Of a stretch of DNA of 10,513 bases, positions 6,223-10,513 are shown piece by piece (position 1 is the first letter of the stretch; each line of letters starts with the position of its first letter). Origin of the DNA: JAHDBG01 sp963922315 (GTDB lineage: Bacteria > Pseudomonadota > Gammaproteobacteria > Chromatiales > Chromatiaceae); contig CAWUID010000046.1 in assembly GCA_963922315.1 (NCBI GenBank), positions 1 to 10,513 on the forward strand. Direction: 5' to 3'. The notes under the pieces were generated by a model. The model had not been told where the DNA came from. It saw only the letters and a program-made list of their open reading frames with translations, and did not search any database. A program made the translations under genes and the position numbers.

Positions 6223-7287
6223 TCAGTCGCTGAGGGAGTTCAGGTAGGCCTGATCAGATATTTTTGTCCAGGCCCGGACTTTTTCCAGGTACGCTTGTTG
6301 TGACTCGATGATTTCTTTCGCCAGTGGATCTTTCGCGGCTCGTTCTGCCAGTAATTGCTCGTTTGCCGCACGCATGGCGTCAATCACTGGTTTCGGGAAG
6401 GTCTTGATCTGTACCTGTGGATACTCCTGTTTGATTTTTGCCCAGTTCATGGCGCTCTCGTGATACGAGCGGGCATACATGTCGTGTGCGGCACTTTGCA
6501 TCGCAACCCGCAGAATCGCCTGCAGATCAGCAGGCAGCCGGGCGAATTTTTTCTTGTTGATCAGAAATTGTAATTCGGTTGCGGGCTCATGCCAGCCGGT
6601 ATAATAATAAGGTGCGATCTTGTGGAAACCCATCCTCAGGTCGAGTGACGGGCCAACCCATTCCAGTGCATCAATCGTGCGGCGTTCCAGTGCGGTGTAC
6701 AGCTCACCTGCCGGAATGTTAGTCGGTTTTGCACCCAGTTTGGCGAGGACTTCACCGGCGAAGCCGGGGATGCGCATCTTCAGACCCTTCAGGTCAGCCA
6801 CATTGTTGATTTCTTTCTGGAACCAGCCACCCATCTGATTGCCGGTATTGCCACCCAGAAAGGACAGCAGGCCGTATTTGTCGTAGACTTTTTCCATTAA
6901 CTGTATGCCGCCGCCATGGTAAAACCAGGCATATTGCTCAGGTGCGGTCATACCGAATGGCATGGTAGTGAAATACAGGGTATTCGGATCTTTACCCTTC
7001 CAATAATAAGAAGCGGAATGGCCTATGTCATATTGGCCGGAACGGACCATATCGAAGATGCCAAACGGGGCCTTGTGTTTGTTTTTGGCATGGATGGTAA
7101 TCTTCAGCCGTCCACCGGAAAGTGTTTCAACTTGTTGTTTAAATGTTTTGGTAGATTCACCAAAGATCGGAAAATTAGGTGGCCAGCTTTCTGCCAGACG
7201 CAAGTGGTAGGTTTTAGCAGCCAGCGTCGGTGTGCTGAGCAGCATCAGGCTGAATAACAGACTGAGAATCCGGGTTTTTTTTAACAT
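6223..7287 (-). CDS. TRAP transporter solute-binding protein, DctP family (2-oxo-acid/TakP-like), orphan
   Basis: A 354-aa periplasmic binding protein. A signal peptide (residues 1 to about 24, cleavage near TLAA/KTYHL) precedes a DctP domain. The conserved ligand-carboxylate arginine is expected at Arg172 (LKGLKMRIPGFAGEV), followed by the family segment PAGELYTALERRTIDALEWVGP (192-213) and then the APYYYTGWHEPATE segment (225-238). That last segment resembles the TakP/lactate-type branch, whose known members bind 2-oxo acids or lactate, usually with a metal ion. Ligand assignment is an inference. The membrane partners DctQ and DctM are not in the window, so the protein is an orphan here. 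The start is supported by AGGAG (7293-7297, minus strand) 5 bases before the ATG. It is the first gene of the seven-gene minus-strand run and ends 17 bases before trpD. Confidence 0.92.
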   Translation of the reverse strand: MLKKTRILSLLFSLMLLSTPTLAAKTYHLRLAESWPPNFPIFGESTKTFKQQVETLSGGRLKITIHAKNKHKAPFGIFDMVRSGQYDIGHSASYYWKGKDPNTLYFTTMPFGMTAPEQYAWFYHGGGIQLMEKVYDKYGLLSFLGGNTGNQMGGWFQKEINNVADLKGLKMRIPGFAGEVLAKLGAKPTNIPAGELYTALERRTIDALEWVGPSLDLRMGFHKIAPYYYTGWHEPATELQFLINKKKFARLPADLQAILRVAMQSAAHDMYARSYHESAMNWAKIKQEYPQVQIKTFPKPVIDAMRAANEQLLAERAAKDPLAKEIIESQQAYLEKVRAWTKISDQAYLNSLSD

Positions 7288-7336
7288 GGTTACTCCTATG
7301 CAAGTGTCTGGTGCGGAAAATCGAAAACATTATCTG
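7288..7336. promoter_or_regulatory. 49-bp divergent start-to-start region between dctP-like gene and aroK
   Basis: The ATG of the TRAP binding-protein gene (7287, minus) and the preferred ATG of aroK (7337, plus) face away from each other with 49 bases between them. The region contains the strong AGGAG ribosome binding site of the minus gene (7293-7297). A GATAAT box on the minus strand (7329-7334) could be a -10 element for the dctP-trpD operon, but I see no good -35 at the matching distance. I find no convincing plus-strand promoter. The aroK promoter probably lies within the first codons of the dctP-like gene. Confidence 0.4.
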
Positions 7337-7846
7337 ATGTCGCCGCAGCGTCTCTTTCTGGTTGGTCCGATGGGTGCTGGTAAAACGACCGTAGGCAGGC
7401 ATCTGGCTAAGCGTCTGGCATGGCACTTTACGGATACAGATGCAGAGATTGTGCGTCAGGCAGGGCAAAGTATACCGCAAATCTTTGCAGATGAAGGTGA
7501 AGATGGTTTTCGCATCCGCGAACGACAGGTGATTGACCAGCTGACGCAGGTAGATCGGCGTGTGCTCGCGCTGGGTGGTGGCAGTCTGTTGTGCGAAATG
7601 AACCGTCATCATCTGATGCATCGGGGTCGGGTGATATTTTTATGTTGTTCCCCGGAGCAACAATATCAGCGCACGCGTTACAGCAAGCATCGTCCTTTGC
7701 TGAATACGCCGAATCCATTGGCGCGTTTGCAGGCTTTATGGCGGGAACGTGAACCGGTGTATCGGGCAGCAGCAGATCATGTTGTATCGGTTGAACAACG
7801 CACGGTTGCGCAAGTCGTGGAACAGGTTTTGATGGCTCTGACTTAA
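7337..7846 (+). CDS. aroK: shikimate kinase
   Basis: A 169-aa cytoplasmic enzyme that phosphorylates shikimate at the 3-hydroxyl in the chorismate pathway. The Walker A motif GPMGAGKTT lies at residues 10-18. Shikimate-binding residues follow in DTDAEI, FRIRE and LALGGGSL, and the lid and adenine regions in KHRPLL and REREPVY. Length matches E. coli AroK. The frame is open further upstream, with ATGs at 7286 and 7298. I chose 7337 because MSPQRLFLVGPMGAGK matches the family N-terminus; no start has a convincing Shine-Dalgarno sequence, so 7298 (13 more residues) remains possible. The usual partner aroB is absent; instead a bolA-like gene and hemB follow. Confidence 0.93.
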   Translation: MSPQRLFLVGPMGAGKTTVGRHLAKRLAWHFTDTDAEIVRQAGQSIPQIFADEGEDGFRIRERQVIDQLTQVDRRVLALGGGSLLCEMNRHHLMHRGRVIFLCCSPEQQYQRTRYSKHRPLLNTPNPLARLQALWREREPVYRAAADHVVSVEQRTVAQVVEQVLMALT

Positions 7847-7871
7847 ACGTTTTAACAGGAATAACGCAAGT

Positions 7872-8111
7872 ATGGAAACTGATCAGGTACAGGCTTTGCT
7901 CGCAGCAGGATTACCAGGTGCGCAGATTGAAGTGAGTGGTGACGGACGGCATTTTTCAGCTCTGATTGTGAGTGCTGATTTTGCTGGCAAAAGCCTGATT
8001 CAGCGGCATCGTCAGGTGATGGCGACAGTACGAGATGAGATTGACAATGATGCTCTGCATGCTTTGTCGATTACGGCAAAAACGCCGGACGAAGTCGCGG
8101 GTAGCCAGTGA
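7872..8111 (+). CDS. BolA/IbaG family protein
   Basis: A 79-aa small protein of the BolA superfamily, closest by eye to the IbaG (YrbA) branch. It has EVSGDGRHFSALIVSADFAGKSLIQRHRQV (residues 21-50) and then LHALSITAKTPDE near the C-terminus. The conserved His of HF, the FAGKS loop, the RH-Q-V helix and the HALSI strand are all present. IbaG/BolA proteins cooperate with monothiol glutaredoxins in iron-sulfur cluster handling and stress responses; this is family knowledge. An AGGA lies about 11 bases before the ATG, a rather long spacing. The gene starts 25 bases after aroK and its stop overlaps the hemB start by one base (TGATG). Cotranscription with the haem gene fits an iron or redox link. 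Confidence 0.92.
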   Translation: METDQVQALLAAGLPGAQIEVSGDGRHFSALIVSADFAGKSLIQRHRQVMATVRDEIDNDALHALSITAKTPDEVAGSQ

Positions 8112-9100
8112 TGACTGCTGCGTTTCCGCACTTGCGGATGCGGCGGATGCGGCGGGATGTGTTTTCGCGCCAGATCATGCGCGAAACCGTGTTGACCCCG
8201 GCTGATCTGATTCAACCATTGTTTGTGATTCCGGGCGTTGATCAGACAGAACCAGTGGTGTCCATGCCAGGTATACAGCGTCTGAGCATTGATCGGCTGG
8301 TGCGCGAGGCAGAACAGTTATATCAACTGGGTATTCCGGCCATCGCGTTATTTCCGGTGCCGGATGCGGGATGTAAAAGTCCGGATGCGGCAGCTGCATA
8401 TCATCCGGAAGGGTTGGTGCAACAGGCAGTGCGAGCCGTCAAACAGGCAGTCTCTGAGTTGGGTGTGATCACGGATGTTGCGCTGGATCCGTATACCAAC
8501 CATGGTCAGGATGGCTTGATTGACGCACAGGGTTATGTGCTGAATGATGAGACGATTGAGGTGTTGTGTCGTCAGGCCCTGTCGCATGCTGAAGCGGGTG
8601 CTGATATGGTTGCACCTTCCGATATGATGGACGGGCGGATCGGTCGGATCCGGGCTGTATTAGAAGACGCAGGTTATATTCATACGCGTATTCTGGCGTA
8701 CTCGGCAAAATATGCCTCAGCGTTTTATGGTCCGTTTCGGGATGCGGTGGGATCAGCTGCGAACTTGCAGGCCGGGGATAAAACGACCTATCAGCAAGAT
8801 CCGTCCAACAGCAATGAAGCCCTGCGTGAGGTTGAGCTGGATTTGCAGGAAGGGGCCGATCTGGTGATGATCAAGCCAGCGATGCCATATCTGGATATTG
8901 TGCGGCGGGTGAAAGATCAGTTTGGTGTGCCGACGCTGGCGTATCAGGTGAGTGGCGAATATGCCATGCTGAAGACTGCGGCGCAGCAGGGTTGGCTGGA
9001 TGAGCGGTCGGTGGTGTTGGAATCTTTACTCGGCATCAAACGAGCTGGGGCGGATGCGATACTGACTTATTTTGCGAAGTCTGCTGCCGGTTGGTTATAA
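8111..9100 (+). CDS. hemB: delta-aminolevulinic acid dehydratase (porphobilinogen synthase)
   Basis: A 329-aa cytoplasmic enzyme that condenses two 5-aminolevulinate molecules to porphobilinogen in haem synthesis. The two active-site lysines are Lys200 (AYSAKYASAFYGPFRD) and Lys255 (MIKPAMPYLD). The metal-site segment reads DVALDPYTNHGQDG (122-135): Ala124, Asp126 and Asp134 stand where zinc enzymes have three cysteines. This places it in the magnesium-dependent, zinc-independent class known from Pseudomonas aeruginosa. The start is the ATG at 8111, which overlaps the bolA-like stop (TGATG); a GTG directly before it would add only one residue. It ends the aroK-bolA-hemB cluster. I see no obvious intrinsic terminator after it. 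Confidence 0.97.
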   Translation: MTAAFPHLRMRRMRRDVFSRQIMRETVLTPADLIQPLFVIPGVDQTEPVVSMPGIQRLSIDRLVREAEQLYQLGIPAIALFPVPDAGCKSPDAAAAYHPEGLVQQAVRAVKQAVSELGVITDVALDPYTNHGQDGLIDAQGYVLNDETIEVLCRQALSHAEAGADMVAPSDMMDGRIGRIRAVLEDAGYIHTRILAYSAKYASAFYGPFRDAVGSAANLQAGDKTTYQQDPSNSNEALREVELDLQEGADLVMIKPAMPYLDIVRRVKDQFGVPTLAYQVSGEYAMLKTAAQQGWLDERSVVLESLLGIKRAGADAILTYFAKSAAGWL

Positions 9101-9276
9101 AGATCTTCTGAGGGTATTTCGTCCCCCACAAACTGCGCCAGGCATTGCCATTCTGAGACATGACAGTACGATCAGGCAGATCCCAGCCACTGTGCAGCCG
9201 ATCATACAACAAGGCTACCCATTAGCCGCAGCACCTGTATGGATACCATTCGGTTTTTAAAAGAGAGGTTATACAA
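9101..9276 (+). other. intergenic region between hemB and the small AT-rich gene
   Basis: These 176 bases contain no gene that I can support. A plus frame ending at a TAA at 9258-9260 is open, but it has no start with a ribosome binding site after hemB and uses rare AGA, AGG and ATA codons. The end of the region carries a purine-rich ribosome binding site, GAGAGG (9263-9268), eight bases before the ATG of the next gene. No strong stem-loop followed by a T-run was found for hemB termination. Confidence 0.5.
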
Positions 9277-9477
9277 ATGACAAAAATAAATAAAATCCAG
9301 ATGGATATTGAGTCATTACCACATAATGAATTTATAAAATTATTACACTGGATTTATGAAAAAGACATGAGTGAGTGGGATATGAAGCTGGCAAAAGATT
9401 CAAAAGATGGAAAGTTGGATTTTTTGATTGATGAAGCATCAGAAGAAGAAAAATCAGGGACGCTTTGGCAACTCTGA
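9277..9477 (+). CDS. small antitoxin-like protein (orphan, AT-rich)
   Basis: A 66-aa acidic, probably helical protein, starting MTKINKIQMDIESLPHNEF and containing WIYEKDMSEWD, then DSKDGKLDFLIDEA and a final L. This layout (a KI-IQ-IESLP start, then WD, then SGKLDFL-EA) is shared by a large family of small proteins often encoded directly before RelE/ParE-type toxins and annotated as addiction-module antitoxins. I base this on memory of the pattern. No toxin gene follows: the next gene, 19 bases downstream, is a secreted exoprotein. The gene has a good ribosome binding site (GAGAGG, 8-base spacing). Its GC content is about 32% by count, far below its neighbours (about 53% in part of hemB), which suggests acquisition by transfer. 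A non-TA role is possible. Confidence 0.72.
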   Translation: MTKINKIQMDIESLPHNEFIKLLHWIYEKDMSEWDMKLAKDSKDGKLDFLIDEASEEEKSGTLWQL

Positions 9478-9496
9478 ATGCATAAAGCGACAAATC

Positions 9497-10513
9497 ATGC
9501 GGACAAAAATCATCATTCCGGCCTTACTCAGCCTGGTGCTGAGCCATGGATTGTTCGCTGCATCTGGCGGTGGACTGATCGCTGACACCACAGCCGTCGG
9601 CACTCAGGTCAGCCTGCAGGACCAGACTTTCGCGATCACAGGCGGCACAGCCCGGAGCGGTAACCTGCTGCACAGTTTTCGCGAATTCAATGTCGAGACC
9701 GGGCAGACGGCAGACTTTCAGGCAACTGCCGGTACGCAAAACATCATCAGCCGGGTGACTGGCACGAACGATAGCTGGATAGACGGCCAGATCAAAAGCA
9801 CTACCAGCGAAGCGGACCTGTACCTGGTCAATCCGAATGGCATCGTGATGGGAAAAAATGCCAGCCTGGATGTGCAGGGCGCTTTTCATGCCACTACCGC
9901 TGACTATGTCACCCTGGCAGATGGACAGCGGGTGTTTGCGGAGGCCGATCAGGGTGTGGCCCTGACCGTCGCTGCACCGGAGGCATTCGGCTTTCTGGAT
10001 GACTCTGCTGGCCAGATCCGGATCGACGGCAGCCAGTTACAGGTCCAGGCAGGTGAAGTACTCAGCCTGGTCGGTGGTGAGATCACTCTCGAATCAAGTG
10101 CCAGACTCCGGATACCAGGCGGGCGTGTCGATTTAGTGGGTGTCGCTTCAGACGGTGAAGTACGGCTTGCATCGGACCAGATTAGTAACACCGTCGCAAA
10201 TCGGGCGAATATCACCCTCAACGACAGCACAGTTGATGTCAACAACCAGACCGACAGCACAACCATTGGCAGGATACGGGTGCAGGGTGCGCAAATCAGC
10301 GCGAACAACGGTCAGTTGCGGGCAGATAACCACAGCATGGTTGATGCAACAGGCAACCAGGTAGAACTGCAGGCCGATACTATCCGGCTCACCGGTTCAC
10401 AGATCACGACCATTGTGAACAACAGTGGACAGGGTGGCTCAGTCCGGCTGGAGGCTCGTGATCAGGTCGGGATGCACAATAGTTTGATCACGATGGAAAC
10501 ACGCAGTGAGACC
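9497..10513 (+). CDS. filamentous haemagglutinin N-terminal (TPS) domain exoprotein, partial
   Basis: The first 339 codons of a large secreted protein; no stop occurs before the window edge. A signal peptide (residues 1 to about 21, core IIIPALLSLVLSHGLFA) precedes the two-partner-secretion domain: residues LLHSFREFNVETGQTADF (57-74), then SRVTG and YLVNPNGIVMGKNASLDVQGAF (109-130) with the hallmark NPNG. Right-handed beta-helix repeats follow from about residue 170 (GQIRIDGSQLQVQAGEVL, then LVGGEITLES and IPGGRVDLVGVASDGEV). Proteins of this type are exported by Sec and then by a TpsB outer-membrane partner, and act as adhesins, haemolysins or contact-dependent toxins. The function depends on the unseen C-terminus. 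There is no clear ribosome binding site at the ATG; coupling to the small gene 19 bases upstream is possible. Confidence 0.9.
   Translation, partial: MRTKIIIPALLSLVLSHGLFAASGGGLIADTTAVGTQVSLQDQTFAITGGTARSGNLLHSFREFNVETGQTADFQATAGTQNIISRVTGTNDSWIDGQIKSTTSEADLYLVNPNGIVMGKNASLDVQGAFHATTADYVTLADGQRVFAEADQGVALTVAAPEAFGFLDDSAGQIRIDGSQLQVQAGEVLSLVGGEITLESSARLRIPGGRVDLVGVASDGEVRLASDQISNTVANRANITLNDSTVDVNNQTDSTTIGRIRVQGAQISANNGQLRADNHSMVDATGNQVELQADTIRLTGSQITTIVNNSGQGGSVRLEARDQVGMHNSLITMETRSET

Noticed and set aside
9072..9260. Plus-strand frame of 62 codons overlapping the end of hemB
   Set aside because: Its start lies within hemB in another frame, it has no ribosome binding site, and it uses rare AGA, AGG and ATA codons; treated as non-coding.
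9478..9496. Possible toxin gene beginning at the ATG at 9478 after the antitoxin-like gene
   Set aside because: That frame overlaps the exoprotein start out of frame, gives a His-rich peptide unlike RelE/ParE and soon stops.
9524..10308. Minus-strand frames opposite the exoprotein gene
   Set aside because: The plus strand gives a coherent signal peptide, TPS domain and beta-helix repeats over 339 codons; the minus frames are shadows without motifs.
1..10513. CRISPR array, tRNA, rRNA or riboswitch
   Set aside because: No regularly spaced direct repeats, no tRNA cloverleaf and no recognisable riboswitch core were found by reading.

Overview
The window looks like chromosomal DNA of a gammaproteobacterium. 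Base composition is close to even (about 53% GC in a stretch of hemB that I counted). Most genes are housekeeping genes with typical proteobacterial products. A partial filamentous-haemagglutinin-type two-partner-secretion exoprotein, an orphan TRAP binding protein and a DUF302 protein of a type I associate with sulfur-oxidising gammaproteobacteria (for example Thiotrichales) hint at such a lineage. No rRNA or complete mobile element is present, so this placement is an inference.

Layout. Positions 1-557 carry no convincing gene. They hold a possible right end of an IS5-like insertion sequence (1-53), a small perfect hairpin (212-230) and a large palindromic element (310-418). The element has perfect 27-bp terminal arms enclosing two small hairpins with ANGGAN loops. 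Positions 558-7287 are seven genes on the minus strand, packed with gaps of -1 to 49 bases. In transcription order they are an orphan TRAP-type binding protein (dctP-like), trpD, a 72-aa DUF2283 protein, nadE, fpg/mutM, a dGTPase and a DUF302 exported protein. Positions 7337-9100 are a plus-strand cluster aroK - bolA/ibaG-like - hemB. The start codons of the two divergent groups are only 49 bases apart. Positions 9277-9477 are an AT-rich 66-aa gene that resembles the antitoxin half of a type II toxin-antitoxin pair, with no toxin beside it. Positions 9497-10513 are the first 339 codons of a secreted haemagglutinin-like protein that runs off the window.

How the genes fit together. The minus-strand group mixes tryptophan synthesis (TrpD), NAD synthesis (NadE) and guanine hygiene: Fpg removes oxidised guanine from DNA and the dGTPase hydrolyses dGTP, their genes lying four bases apart. 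The plus-strand cluster combines aromatic (shikimate) synthesis, an Fe-S/redox-associated BolA protein and haem synthesis; bolA and hemB are joined by a TGATG overlap. The same TGATG overlap joins the DUF2283 gene to nadE. No CRISPR array, tRNA, rRNA, prophage or complete defence system was seen. The least explained parts are the palindromic element at 310-418, the small orphan genes (DUF2283 and the antitoxin-like gene) and the open-ended exoprotein.
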